Source of the DNA: Cavia porcellus
Taxonomy: Eukaryota > Chordata > Mammalia > Rodentia > Caviidae
Length of the DNA: 64,000 nt
Assembly: GCF_034190915.1 (NCBI RefSeq)
Contig: NW_026947501.1
Span: 5,084,001-5,148,000 of the forward strand
Direction of reading: 5' to 3'
A program made the translations under genes and the position numbers. Shown here one piece after another: positions 33,970-47,900 of the stretch. Numbering within the stretch: position 1 is the stretch's first letter; every line of letters begins with the position of its first letter. A model generated the notes under the pieces. That model was not told the origin of the DNA. It searched no databases and was given only the letters and a program-made list of their open reading frames with translations.

Positions 33970-36900
33970 CAGTGGCAATGTAGGATAGGTTTCTGAAAAA
34001 CATCGCGGAGTGGTGCGCATTGTAAGGGTTTCTAACAGGCCTTTCACTAGTAGGAGTGAGCAAAACATCACGGGGTGGTGTGAATCAGATGTTCTGAATT
34101 AGGATAGGCAGTGAGTGGCAATGTAGGATGGAGAAAAGCCCCACGGGGTGTTCAGCATGGGGAGGTAAGGAAACATGCAGTGGCAATGTAGGATAGGTTT
34201 CTGAAAAAAAAAACAGCGGGGTGGTGCACATTGTAAGGCTTTCTAACAGGCCATTCACTAGTAGGAGTGAGAAAAACATCATAGGGTTGTGTGAATCAGA
34301 GGGCCTGAATTAGGGTAGGCAGTGAGTGGCAAAATAAAATGGAGAAAAGCACCACGGTGTGGTCAGCATGGGGAGGTCAGGAAACATGCAGTTGCAATGT
34401 AGGAAAGGTTTCTGAAAAATATCACGGGGTTGAGCACCTTGAATGGGTATCTATACGGGCATTCCCTGGTAGGAGTGAGAAATACATCACGGGATGGTGT
34501 GAATCGGAAGGCCTGAATCAGAATAGGCAGTGAGTGGCAATGTAGGATGGAGAAAAGCACCACGGGGTGGTCAGCATGAGGAGGTCAGGAAACATGCAGT
34601 GGCAGTGTAGGATAGGTTTCTGAAAAAAACATCGGGGTGGTGCGCATTGTAAGGGTTTCTACCAGGCCATTCACTAGTAGGAGTGAGAAAAACATCACCT
34701 GGTGGTGTGAATCGAAGGGCCTGATTTAGTGTAGGCAGTGAGTGGCAATGAAGAATGTAGAAAAGCACCACGGGGAGGTCAACATGGGGAGGTCAGGAAA
34801 AATGCTATGGCAATGTAGGATAGGTTTCTGAAAAACATTGCGGTGTGGTGCGCATTGTAAGGGTTTCTAATAAGCCATTCACAAGTAGGAGCGAAAAAAA
34901 CATCACGGGGTAGTCTCAATAGGAGGGCCTGATTTAGCATATGCAGTGAGTGGCAATGTAGGATGGAGATAAGCACCACGGGGTGGTCAGCATGGGGAGG
35001 TCAGGAAACATACAATTGCAATGTAGGATAGTTTTCTGAAAAAAAAAGCTGGGTGGTGCGCATTGTAAAGATTTCTAACAGGCCATTCACTAGTAGGAGT
35101 GAGAAAAACATCACGGGGTGGTGTGAATCGGAGGGCCTGAATTAGGATAGGCAGTGAGTGTCAATGTAGGATGGAGAAAAGCACCACAGGGTGGTCAGCA
35201 TGGGGAGGTCAGGAAACATGCAATGGCAATGTAGGATAGTTTTCTGAAAACATCACGGGGTGGTGCGGATTTTAAGGGTTTCTAACAGGCCATTCACTAG
35301 TAGGAGTGAGAAAAACATCACGGGGTGGTGTGAATCAGATGTTCTGAATTAGGATTGGCAGTGAGTGGCAATTTAGGATGGAGAAAAGCACCACGGGGTG
35401 TTCTGCATTGGGAGGTCAGGAAACATGCAGTGGCAATGTAGGATAGGTTTCTGAAAAAACAGCGGGGTGGTACGCATTGTAAGGGCTTCTAACAGGCCAT
35501 TCACAAGTAGGAGTGAAAAAAACATCACAGGGTGGTGTGAATCAGAGCGTCTGAATTAGGATAGGCTGTGAGTGGCAATGTAGGATGGAGAAAACCACCA
35601 CGGGTTTGTCAGCATGGGGAGGCAAGGAAAGATGTAGTGGCAATGGAGAATAGGTTTCTGATAAGCATCATTGGGTGGTGCGCATTGTAAGGGTTTCTAA
35701 CAGGCCATTCACTAGTAGGTGTGAGAACAACATCACGCGGTGGTGTGAATCGGAGGCACTGAATTAGGAGAGGGAGTGAGAGGCAATGTAGGATGGAGAA
35801 AACACCACAGGGTGGTCAGCATGAGGAGATCAGGAAACATGCAGTGGTAATGTAGGATAGGTTTCTGGAAAAAAAAAGCGTGGTGCTGCACATTGTAAGG
35901 GTTTCTAACAGGCCATTCACTAGTAGGAGTGAGAAAAACATCACGGGGTTGTGTGAATCTGAGGGCCTGAATAAGGATAGGCAGTGAGTACCAATATAAA
36001 ATGGAGAAAAGCACCACGGTGTGGTCAGCATGGGGAGGTCAGGAAACATGCAATGGCAATGTAGGATAGGTTTCTGAAAAACATCGTGGGGTTGTGCGCA
36101 TTGTCAGTGTTTGTAGCAGGCTATTCACTAGTAGGAGTGAGAAATACATCATGGTGTGGTGTGAATCGGAGGGCATGAATCAAGTTAGACAGTGAGTGGC
36201 AATGTAGAATGAAGAAAAGCACCACGGGTTGGTGAGCATGGGGAAGTCAGGAAACATGCAATGGCAATGTAGGATAGGTTTCTGAAAAACATCGCGGGGT
36301 TGTGCGCATTGTCAGTGTTTGTAGCAGGCCATTCACTAGTAGGAGTGACAAAATCATCATGGGTTGGTGTGAATCGTTGGGCCGGAATTAGTATAGGCAG
36401 TGAGTGGCAGTGTAGGATGGAGAAAAGCACCATGGGGCGGTCAGGCTGCGGAGTTCAGGAAAAATGCAGTGGCAATGCAGGATAGGTTTCTGAAAAACAT
36501 CGCGGCGTAGTTCGCATGGGAAGGGTTTCTAACCGGCCATTTACTACTACGAGTGAGAAATACATCATGGTGTGGTGTGAATTGGACGGCCTGAATCAAG
36601 TTAGACAGTGAGTGGCAATGTAGGATGGAGAAAAGCCCCACGAGTTGGTGAGCATGGGGAGGGCAGGAAACATGCATTGTCAATGTCCGAAATGTTTCTG
36701 AAAAACGTCGCGGGGTTGTGCGCATTGTAAGGGTTTGTAGCAGGCCCTTCACTAGTAGGAGTGAGAAAAACATCCCGTTGTGGTGTGAATCGGAGGGGCT
36801 GAATTAGGATTGGCAGTGAGTGGCAATGAAGAATGAAGAAAAGCACCACGGGTTGGTCAACATGGGGAGGTCAGGAAACATGTAATGGCAATATAGGGTA

Positions 36901-38542
36901 GGTTTCTGAAAAACATCGAGAGGTGGTGCACATTGCAAGGCTTTCTAACAACCAATTCACAAGTAGGAGTGAAAAAAACATCACGGGGTGGTGTGAAACA
37001 GAGGGTCTGAATTAGGATAGGCTGTGAGGGGCAATGTAGGATGGAGAAAAGCACCACGGGTTGGTCACCATGGGGAGGTCAGTAAACATGCATTGGCAAT
37101 GTAGGATAGGTTTCCAAAAAACATCGCGGGTGGTGCGCATTGTAAGGCTTTGTAACAGGCCATTCACTAGTAGGAGTGAGAAAATCATCACAGGGTGGTG
37201 TGAATCGGAGGGCCTGAATTAGGATAGGCAGTGAGTGGCAATATAAAATGGAGAAAAGCACCACGGTGTGGTCAGCATTGGGAGGTCAGGAAACATGCAG
37301 TGGCAATGTAGGAAAGGTTTCTGAAAAACATCACGGGGTGGTTCGCCTTGTAAGGGTATCTAACAGGCCATTCCCTGGTAAGAGTGAGAAAAACATCACT
37401 GGAGGGTGTGAATCGGAAGGCCTGAATCAGGATAGGCAGTTAGTGGCAATGTAGGATGGAGAAAAGCACCACGGCATGGTCTTCATGGGGAGGTCAGGAC
37501 ACATGCAGTGGCAATGTAGGATAGGTTTCGGAAAAACATCCCGGGGTAGTTCGCATTGTAAGGGTTTCTAACAGGCCATTCACTAGTAGGAGTGAGAAAA
37601 ACATCACGGGGTGGTGTGAATCAGAGGGCTTGAATTATGAAAAGCAGTGAGTGGCAATGTAGGATGGAGTAAAGCACCACGGAGTGGTCAGTATGGGGAG
37701 GTCAGGAAACATGCAGTGGCAATGCAGGATCGGTTTCTGAAAAACATCACGGGGTTGGGCGCATTGTAAAGGTATCTAACAGGCCATGTACTAGTAGGAG
37801 TGAGAAATACATCATGGTGTGGTGTGAATCGGAGGGCCTGAATCAAGTTAGACAGTGAGTGGCAATGTAGGATGGAGAAAATCACCACGGGTTGTTGAGC
37901 ATGGGGAGGTCAGGAAACATGCAATGGCAATGTAGGATAGGTTTCTGAAAAACATCGTGGGGTTGTGCGCATTATAAGGGTTTGTAGCAGGCCATTCACT
38001 AGTAGGAGTGACAAAATCATCACGGGGTGGTGAGAATCGGAGTGCCTGAATTAGGATAGGCAGTGAGTGGCAATGAAGAATGTAGAAAAGCACCATGGGG
38101 TGGTCAACGTGGGGAGGTCAGGAAACATGCAATGGCAATGTACGATAGTTTTCTGAAAAAAAAAGCTGGGTGGTGCGCATTGTAAAGATTTTTAACAGGC
38201 AATTCACTAGTAGGAGTGAGAAAAACATCAGGGGGTGGTGTGAATCGGAGGGCCTGAATTAGGATAGGCAGTAAGTGGCAATGTAGGATGGAGAAAAGCA
38301 CCAGAGGGTGGTCAGCATGGGGAGGTCAGGAAACATGCAATGGCAATGTAGGATAGTTTTCTGAAAACATCACGGTGTGATGCAGATTTTAAGGGTTTCT
38401 AACAGGCCATTCAGTAGGAGGAGTGAGAAAAACATCACGGGGTGGTGTGAATCAGATTTTCTAATTAGGATAGGCAGGGAGTGGCAATGTAGGATGGAGA
38501 AAAGCACCACGGGGTGGTCATCATGGGGAGGTCAGGGCACAT
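33970..38542 (+). repeat. Domain IV HOR copy 1 (~4,573 bp, 22 monomers)
   Basis: The offset to copy 2 is 4,573 bp at 34339, 34779 and 35733 and 4,572 bp from about 36185 to 37848. Substitutions between copies are few. The 5' boundary is approximate: upstream of about 33970 the two copies use different monomers. Confidence 0.8.
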
Positions 38543-41500
38543 GCAGTGGCAATGTAGGATAGGTTTCTGAAAAACATCGCAGAGTGGTGCGCATTGTAAG
38601 TGTTTCTAACAGGCCTTTCACTAGTAGGAGTGAGAAAAACATCACGGGGTGGTGTGAATCAGATGTTCTGAATTAGGATAGGCATTGAGTGGCAATGTAG
38701 GATGGAGAAAAGCCCCACGGGGTGTTCAGCATGGGGAGGTAAGTAAACATGCAGTGGCAATGTAGGATAGGTTTCTGAAAAAAAAACTGCGGGGTGGTGC
38801 ACATTGTAAGGCTTTCTAACAGGCCATTCACTAGTAGGAGTGAGAAAAGCATCATAGGGTTGTGTGAATCAGAGGGCCTGAATTAGGGTAGGCAGTGAGT
38901 GGCAAAATAAAATGGAGAAAAGCACCACGGTGTGGTCAGCATGGGGAGGTCAGGAAACATGCAGTTGCAATGTAGGAAAGGTTTCTGAAAAATATCACGG
39001 GGTTGAGCACCTTGTATGGGTATCTAAACGGGCATTCCCTGGTAGGAGTGAGAAATACATCACGGGATGGTGTGAATCGGAAGGCCTGAATCAGAATAGG
39101 CAGTGAGTGGCAATGTAGGATGGAGAAAAGCACCACAGGGTGGTCAGCATGAGGAGGTCAGGAAACATGCAGTGGCAATGTAGGATAGGTTTCTGAAAAA
39201 AACATCGGGGTGGTGCGCATTGTAAGGGTTTCTACCAGGCCATTCACTAGTAGGAGTGAGAAAAACATCACCTGGTGGTGTGAATCAGAGGGCCTGATTT
39301 AGTGTAGGCAGTGAGTGGCAATGAAGAATGTAGAAAAGCACCACGGGGAGGTCAACATGGGGAAGTCAGGAAAAATGCTATGGCAATGTAGGATAGGTTT
39401 CTGAAAAACATTGCGGTGTGGTGCGCATTGTAAGGGTTTCTAACAAGCCATTCACAAGTAGGAGCGAAAAAAACATCACGGGGTAGTCTGAATAGGGGGG
39501 CCTGATTTAGCATATGCAGTGAGTGGCAATGTAGGATGGAGATAAGCACCACGGGGTGGTCAGCATGGGGAGGTCAGGAAACATACAATTGCAATGTAGG
39601 ATAGTTTTCTGAAAAAGAAAGCTGGGTGGTGCGCATTGTAAAGATTTCTAACAGGCCATTCACTAGTAGGAGTGAGAAAAACATCACGGGGTGGTGTGAA
39701 TCGGAGGGCCTGAATTAGGATAGGCAGTGAGTGTCAATGTAGGATGGAGAAAAGCACCACAGGGTGGTCAGCATGGGGAGGTCAGGAAACATGCAATGGC
39801 AATGTAGGATAGTTTTCTGAAAACATCACGGGGTGGTGCGGATTTTAAGGGTTTCTAACAGGCCATTCACTACTAGGAGTGAGAAAAACATCACGGGGTG
39901 GTGTGAATCAGATGTTCTGAATTAGGATTGGCAGTGAGTGGCAATTTAGGATGGAGAAAAGCACCATGGGGTGTTCTGCATTGGGAGGTCAGGAAACATG
40001 CAGTGGCAATGTAGGATAGGTTTCTGAAAAAACAGCGGGGTGGTACGCATTGTAAGGGCTTCTAACAGGCCATTCACAAGTAGGAGTGAAAAAAACATCA
40101 CAGGGTGGTGTGAATCAGAGCGTCTGAATTAGGATAGGCTGTGAGTGGCAATGTAGGATGGAGAAAACCACCACGGGTTTGTCAGCATGGGGAGGCAAGG
40201 AAAGATGTAGTGGCAATGGAGAATAGGTTTCTGATAAGCATCATTGGGTTGTGCGCATTGTAAGGGTTTCTAACAGGCCATTCACTAGTAGGTGTGAGAA
40301 CAACATCACGCGGTGGTGTGAATCGGAGGCACTGAATTAGGAGAGGGAGTGAGAGGCAATGTAGGATGGAGAAAACACCACAGGGTGGTCAGCATGAGGA
40401 GATCAGGAAACATGCAGTGGTAATGTAGGATAGGTTTCTGGAAAAAAAAAGCGTGGTGCTGCACATTGTAAGGGTTTCTAACAGGCCATTCACTAGTAGG
40501 AGTGAGAAAAACATCACGGGGTTGTGTGAATCTGAGGGCCTGAATAAGGATAGGCAGTGAGTACCAATATAAAATGGAGAAAAGCACCACGGTGTGGTCA
40601 GCATGGGGAGGTCAGGAAACATGCAATGGCAATGTAGGATAGGTTTCTGAAAAACATCGTGGGTTGTGCGCATTGTCAGTGTTTGTAGCAGGCTATTCAC
40701 TAGTAGGAGTGAGAAATACATCATGGTGTGGTGTGAATCGGAGGGCATGAATCAAGTTAGACAGTGAGTGGCAATGTAGGATGAAGAAAAGCACCACGGG
40801 TTGGTGAGCATGGGGAAGTCAGGAAACATGCAATGGCAGTGTAGGATAGGTTTCTGAAAAACATCGCGGGGTTGTGCGCATTGTCAGTGTTTGTAGCAGG
40901 CCATTCACTAGTAGGAGTGACAAAATCATCATGGGTTGGTGTGAATCGTTGGGCCGGAATAAGTATAGGCCGTGAGTGGCAGTGTAGGATGGAGAAAAGC
41001 ACCATGGGGCAGTCAGGATGCGGAGTTCAGGAAAAATGCAGTGGCAATGCAGGATAGGTTTCTGAAAAACATCGCGGCGTAGTTCGCATGGGAAGGGTTT
41101 CTAACCGGCCATTTACTACTACGAGTGAGAAATACATCATGGTGTGGTGTGAATTGGAGGGCCTGAATCAAGTTAGACAGTGAGTGGCAATGTAGGATGG
41201 AGAAAAGCCCCACGAGTTGGTGAGCATGGGGAGGTCAGGAAACATGCATTGTCAATGTACGAAATGTTTCTGAAAAACGTCGCGGTGTTGTGCGCATTGT
41301 AAGGGTTTGTAGCAGGCCCTTCACTAGTAGGAGTGAGAAAAACATCCGGTTGTGGTGTGAATCGGAGGGGCTGAATTAGGATTGGCAGTGAGTGGCAATG
41401 AAGAATGAAGAGAAGCACCACGGGTTGGTCAACATGGGGAGGTCAGGAAACATGTAATGGCAATATAGGGTAGGTTTCTGAAAAACATCGAGGGGTGGTG

Positions 41501-43322
41501 CACATTGCAAGGCTTTCTAACAACCAATTCACAAGTAGGAGTGAAAAAAACATCACGGGGTGGTGTGAAACAGAGGGTCTGAATAAGGATAGGCTGTGAG
41601 TGGCAATGTAGGATGGAGAAAAGCACCACGGGTTGGTCACCATGGGGAGGTCAGGAAACATGCATTGGCAATGTAGGATAGGTTTCCAAAAAACATCGCG
41701 GGTGGTGCGCATTGTAAGGCTTTGTAACAGGCCATTCACTAGTAGGAGTGAGAAAATCATCACAGGGTGGTGTGAATCGGAGGGCCTGAATTAGGATAGG
41801 CAGTGAGTGGCAATATAAAATGGAGAAAAGCACCACGGTGTGGTCAGCTTTGGGAGGTCAGGAAACATGCAGTGGCAATGTAGGAAAGGTTTCTGAAAAA
41901 CATCACGGGGTGCTTCGCCTTGTAAGGGTATCTAACAGGCCATTCCCTGGTAGGAGTGAGAAAAACATCACTGGAGGGTGTGAATCGGAAGGCCTGAATC
42001 AGGATAGGCAGTTAGTGGCAATGTAGGATGGAGAAAAGCACCACGGCATGGTCTTCATGGGGAGGTCAGGACACATGCAGTGGCAATGTAGGATAGGTTT
42101 CGGAAAAACATCCCGGGGTAGTTCGCATTGTAAGGGTTTCTAACAGGCCATTCACTAGTAGGAGTGAGAAAAACATCACGGGGTGGTGTGAATCAGAGGG
42201 CCTGAATTATGAAAAGCAGTGAGTGGCAATGTAGGATGGAGTAAAGCACCACGGAGTGGTCAGTATGGGGAGGTCAGGAAACATGCAGTGGCAATGCAGG
42301 ATCGCTTTCTGAAAAACATCACGGGGTTGGGCGCATTGTAAAGGTATCTAACAGGCCATTTACTAGTAGGAGTGAGAAATACATCATGGTGTGGTGTGAA
42401 TCGGAGGGCCTGAATCAAGTTAGACAGTGAGTGGCAATGTAGGATGGAGAAAATCACCACGGGTTGTTGAGCATGGGGAGGTCAGGAAACATGCAATGGC
42501 AATGTAGGATAGGTTTCTGAAAAACATCGTGGGGTTGTGCGCATTATAAGGGTTTGTAGCAGGCCATTCACTAGTAGGAGTGACAAAACCATCACGGGGT
42601 GGTGAGAATCGGAGTGCCTGAATTAGGATAGGCAGTGAGTGGCAATGAAGAATGTAGAAAAGCACCATGGGGTGGTCAACGTGGGGAGGTCAGGAAACAT
42701 GCAATGGCAATGTAGGATATGTTTCTGAAAAACATTGCGGTGTGGTGCGCATTGCAAGGGTTTCTAACAAGCCATTCACAAGTAGGAGCGCAAAAAACAT
42801 CACGGTGAGGTCTGAATCGGAGGGCCTGATTTAGGATAGGCAGTGAGTGGCAATGTAGGATGGAGAAAAGCACCACGGGGTGGTCAGCATGGGGAGGTCA
42901 GGAAACATGCAATGGTAATGTACGATAGTTTTCTGAAAAAAAAAGCTGGGTGGTGCGCATTGTAAAGATTTCTAACAGGCCATTCACTAGTAGGAGTGAG
43001 AAAAACATCAGGGGGTGGTGTGAATCGGAGGGCCTGAATTAGGATAGGCAGTGAGTGTCAATGTAGGATGGAGAAAAGCACCAGAGGGTGGTCAGCATGG
43101 GGAGGTCAGGAAACATGCAATGGCAATGTAGGATAGTTTTCTGAAAACATCACGGTGTGGTGCAGATTTTAAGGGTTTCTAACAGGCCATTCAGTAGGAG
43201 GAGTGAGAAAAACATCACGGGGTGGTGTGAATCAGATGTTCTAATTAGGATAGGCAGGGAGTGGCAATGTAGGATGGAGAAAAGCACCACGGGGTGGTCA
43301 TCATGGGGAGGTCAGGGCACAT
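38543..43322 (+). repeat. Domain IV HOR copy 2 (~4,780 bp, 23 monomers)
   Basis: It parallels copy 1 but has one extra m-like monomer at about 42676-42884 (CATTGCGGTGTGGTGCGC, AACAAGCCATTCACAAG, GGAGCGCAAAAAACATC). This explains the offset change from 4,572 to 4,780 bp for the following monomers. Confidence 0.8.
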
Positions 43323-44990
43323 GCAGTGGCAATGTAGGATAGGTTTCTGAAAAACATCGCAGAGTGGTGCGCATTGTAAGGGTTTCTAACAGGCCTTTCA
43401 CTAGTAGGAGTGAGAAAAACATCACGGGGTGGTGTGAATCAGATGTGCTGAATTAGGATAGGCAGTGAGTGGCAATGTAGGATGGAGAAAAGCCCCACGG
43501 GGTGTTCAGCATGGGGAGGTAAGTAAAAATGCAGTGGCAATGTAGGATAGGTTTCTGAAAAAAACAGCGGGGTGGTGCACATTGTAAGGCTTTCTAACAG
43601 GCCATTCACTAGTAGGAGTGAGAAAAACATCATAGGGTGGTGTGAATCGGAGGGCCTGAATTAGGATAGGCAGTGAGTGGCAATATAAAATGGAGAAAAG
43701 CACCACGGTGTGGTCAGCATGGGGAGGTCAGGAAACATGCAGTTGCAATGTAGGAAAGGTTTCTGAAAAATATCACGGGGTTGTGCACCTTGTATGGGTA
43801 GCTAAACGGGCATTCCCTGGTAGGAGTGAGAAATACATGACGGGATGGTGTGAATCGGAAGGCCTGAATCAGAATAGGCAGTGAGTGACAATGTAGGATG
43901 GAGAAAAGCACCACGGGGAGGTCAGCATGAGGAGGTCAGTAAACATGCAGTGGCAATGTAGGATAGGTTTCTGAAAAAAACATCGCGATGGTGTGCATGG
44001 TAAGGGTTTCTATCAGGCCATTCACTAGTAGGAGTGAGAAAAACATCACGGGGTGGTGTGAATCGGAGGGCCTGAATTAGTGTAGGCAGTGAGTGGCAAT
44101 GAAGAATGTAGAAAAGCACCACGGGGAGGTCAACATGGGGAGGTCAGGAAAAATGCAATGGCAATGTAGGATAGGTTTCTGAAAAATATCGCGGTGTGTT
44201 GCGCATTGTAAGGGTTTCTAAGAAGCCATTCACAAGTAGGAGGGAAAAAAACATCACGGGGTAGTCTGAATAGGAGGGCCTGATTTAGCATAGGCAGTGA
44301 GTGGCAATGTAGGATGGAGATAAGCACCACGGGGTGGTCAGCATGGGGAGGTCAGGAAACATACAATTGTAAGGTAGGATAGTTTTCTGAAAAAAAAAAG
44401 CTGGGTGGTGCGCATTGTAAAGATTTCTAACAGTCCATTCACTAGTAGGAGTGAGAAAAACATCACGGGGTGGTGTGAATCGGAGGGCCTGAATTAGGAT
44501 AGGCAGTGAGTGTCAATGTAGGATGGAGAAAAGCACCACAGGGTGGTCAGCATGGGGAGGTCAGGAAACATGCAATGGCAATGTAGGATAGTTTTCTGAA
44601 AACATCACGGGGTGGTCCGGATTTTAAGGGTTTCTAACAGGCCATTCACTAGTAGGAGTGAGAAAAACATCACGGGGTGGTGTGAATCAGATGTTCTGAA
44701 ATAGGATTGGGAGTGAGTGGCAATTTAGGATGGAGAAAAGCACCACGGGGTGTTCAGCATGGGGAGGTCAGGAAACATGCAGTGGCAATGTAGGATAGGT
44801 TTCTGAAAAAACAGCGGGGTGGTACGCATTGTAAAGGTTTCTAACAGGCCATTCACAAGTAGGAGTGAAAAAAACATCACAGGGTGGTGTGAATCAGAGC
44901 GTCTGAATTAGGATAGGCTGTGAGTGGCAATGTAGGATGGAGAAAACCACCACGGGTTTGTCAGCATGAGGAGGCAAGGAAAGATGTAGT
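43323..44990 (+). repeat. Domain IV HOR copy 3, start
   Basis: It follows copy 2 at an offset of about 4,778 bp (38912/43690, 39352/44130). Past the type h at 44998 it grades into Domain V. The same stretch is repeated 14,742 bp downstream from about 58480. Confidence 0.75.
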
Positions 44991-47900
44991 GGCAATGGAG
45001 AATAGGTTTCTGATAAGCATCATTGGGTGGTGCGCATTGTAAGGGTTTCTAACAGGCCATTCACTAGTAGGTGTGAGAACAACATCACGCGGTGGTGTGA
45101 ATCGGAGGCACTGAATTAGGATAGGGAGTGAGAGGCAATGTAGGATGGAGAAAACACTACAGGGTGGTCAGCATGGGGAGATCAGGAAACATGCAGTGGT
45201 AATGTAGGATAGGTTTCTGAAAAAAAAAAGCGTGGTGGTGCACATTGTAAGGGTTTCTAACAGGCCATTCACTAGTAGGAGTGATAAAAACATAACGGGG
45301 TTGTGTGAATCTGAGGGCCTGAATAAGGATAGGCAGTGAGTACCAATATAAAATGGAGAAAAGCCCCACGGTGTGGTCAGCATGGGGAGGTCAGGACACA
45401 TGCAGTGGCAATGCAGGATCGGTTTCTGAAAAACATTGCGGCGTTGGGCGCATTGTAAAGGTATCTAACAGGCCATTTACTAGTAGGAGTGAGAAATACA
45501 TCATTGTGTGGTGTGAATCGGAGGGCCTGAATCAAGTTAGACAGTGAGTGGCAATGTAGGATGGAGAAAAGCACCACGGGTTATTGAGCATGGGGAGGTC
45601 AGGAAACATGCAGTGGCAATGTAGGATAGGTTTCTTAAAAACCTCGTGGGGTTGTGCGCATTATAAGGGTTTGCAGCAGGCCATTCACTAGCAGGAGTGA
45701 CAAAATCATCACGGGGTGGTGTGAATCGGAGGGCCTGAATTAGGATAGGCAGTGAGTGGCAATGAAGAATGTAGCAAAGCACTACGGTGTGGTCAACATG
45801 GGGAGGTCAGGAAACATGCAATGGCAATGTAGGATAGGTTTCTAAAAAACATCGCGGTGTGGTGCGCATTCTAAGGGTTTCTAACAAGCCATTCACAAGT
45901 AGGAGCGCAAAAAACATCACGGGGTGGTTTGAATCAGAGAGCCTGATTTAGGATAGGCAGTGAATGGCAATGTAGAATGGAGAAAAGCACCAAGGGGTGG
46001 TCAGCATGGGGAGGTCAGGAAACATGCAATGGTAATGTAGGATAGTTTTCTGAAAAAAAAAAAGCTGGGTGGTGCGCATTGTAAAAATTTCTAACAGGCC
46101 ATTCACTAGTAGGATTGAGAAAAACATCACGGGGTGGTGTGAATCGGAGGGCCTGAATTAGGATAGGCAGTGAGTGGCAATGTATGATGGAGAAAAGCAC
46201 CACAGGGTGGTCAGCATAGGGAGGTCAGGAAACATGCAATAGCAATATAGGATAGTTTTCTGAAAAACATCACGGGGTGGTGGGCATTGTAAGGGTTTCT
46301 AAAAGGCCTTTCACTAGTAGGAGTGAGAAAAACATCACGGGGTGGTGTGAATCAGATGTTCTGAATTAGGTTAGGCAGTGAGTGGCAATGGAGGATGTAG
46401 AAAAGCACCACAGGGTGGTCAGCATGGGGAGGTCAGGAAACATGCAGTGGCAATGTAGGATAGGTATCTGAAAATAACAGCGGTGTGGTGCGTATTGTAA
46501 GGGTTTCTAACAGGGCATTCACAAGGAGGAGTGAGAAAAACATCACGGGGTGGTTTCTATCAGATGATCTGAATTAGGATATACAGTGAGTGGCAATGTA
46601 GAATGGAGAAAAGCACCATGGGGTTGTCAGCATGGGGAGGTCAGGAAACAGGCATTGGCAATGTAGGATAGGTTTCTGAAAAACATCGCCCGGTAGTGCG
46701 CATTGTAAGTGTATGTAGCCGGCCATTCACTAGTAGGAGTGAGAAAAACATAACGGGGTGGTGTGCATCAGATGTCCTGAATTAGGATAGTTAGTGAGTG
46801 GCAATGTAGGATGGAGAAAAGCACCACGGGGTGGTCAACATGGGGAGGTCAGGAAACATAAAATGGCAATGGAGGATAGGTTTCTAAAAAACATCGCGGT
46901 GTGGTGCGCATTGTAAGGGTTTTTCACAAGCCATTCACAAGTAGGAGTGCAAAAAACATCATGGGGTGGTGTGAATCAGAGGGCCTGAATTAGGATAGGC
47001 TGTGAGTGGCAATGTAGGATGGAGAAAAGCACCACGGTGTGGTCAGCATGTGGAGGTGAGGAAACATGCAGTGGTAATGTAGGATAGTTTTCTGAAAAAA
47101 ACAGCGGGGTGGTACGCATTGTAAGGGTTTCTAACAGGCCATTCACAAGTAGGATTGAAAAAAACATCACGGGGTGGTGTGGATTTTAAGGGTTTCTAAA
47201 GGCCATTCACTAGTAGGAGTGAGAAAAACATCACGGGGTGGTGTGAATCAGATGTTCTGAATTAGGATTGGCAGTGAGTGGCAATTTAGGATGGAGAAAA
47301 GCACCACGGGGTGTTCAGCATGGGGAGGTCAGGAAACATGCAGTGGCAATGTAGGATAGGTTTCTGAAAAAAACATCGGGGTGGTACGCATTGTAAGGGT
47401 TTCTAACAGGCCATTCACTAGTAGGATTGAAAAAAACATCACAGGGTGGTGTGAATCAGAGAGTCTGAATTAGGATAGGCTGTGAGTTGCAATGTAAGAT
47501 GGAGAAAAGCACCACGGGTTTGTCAGCATGGGGAGGCAAGGAAAGATGTAGTGGCAATGGAGAATAGGTTTCTGACAAGCATCATTGGGTGGTGTGCATT
47601 GTAAGGGTTTCTAACAGGCCATTCACTAGTAGGTGTGAGAACAACATCACGCAGTGGTGTGAATCGGAGGCACTGAATTAGGATAGGGAGTGAGAGGCAA
47701 TGTAGGATGGAGAAAACACCACAGGGTGGTCAGCATGGGGAGATCAGGAAACATGCAGTGGTAATGTAGGATAAGTTTCTGAAAAAAAAAAAGCGTGGTG
47801 GTGCACATTGTAAGGGTTTCTAACAGGCCATTCCCTAGTAGGAGTGAGAAAAACATCACGGGGTTGTGTGAATCTGAGGGCCTGAATAAGGATAGGCAGT

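Larger units (their letters stand above)
33970..44990 (+). repeat. Domain IV: 22/23-monomer higher-order repeat
   Basis: Landmark monomers recur at 4,573 and then 4,779-bp spacing (35646, 40219, 44998). The series uses relatives of the Domain II types (e, f, g, h, i, k, l, m) mixed with others, for example one with GTATCTAAACGGGCATTCCC and one with GGATAGGTTTCCAAAAAAC. Confidence 0.85.
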
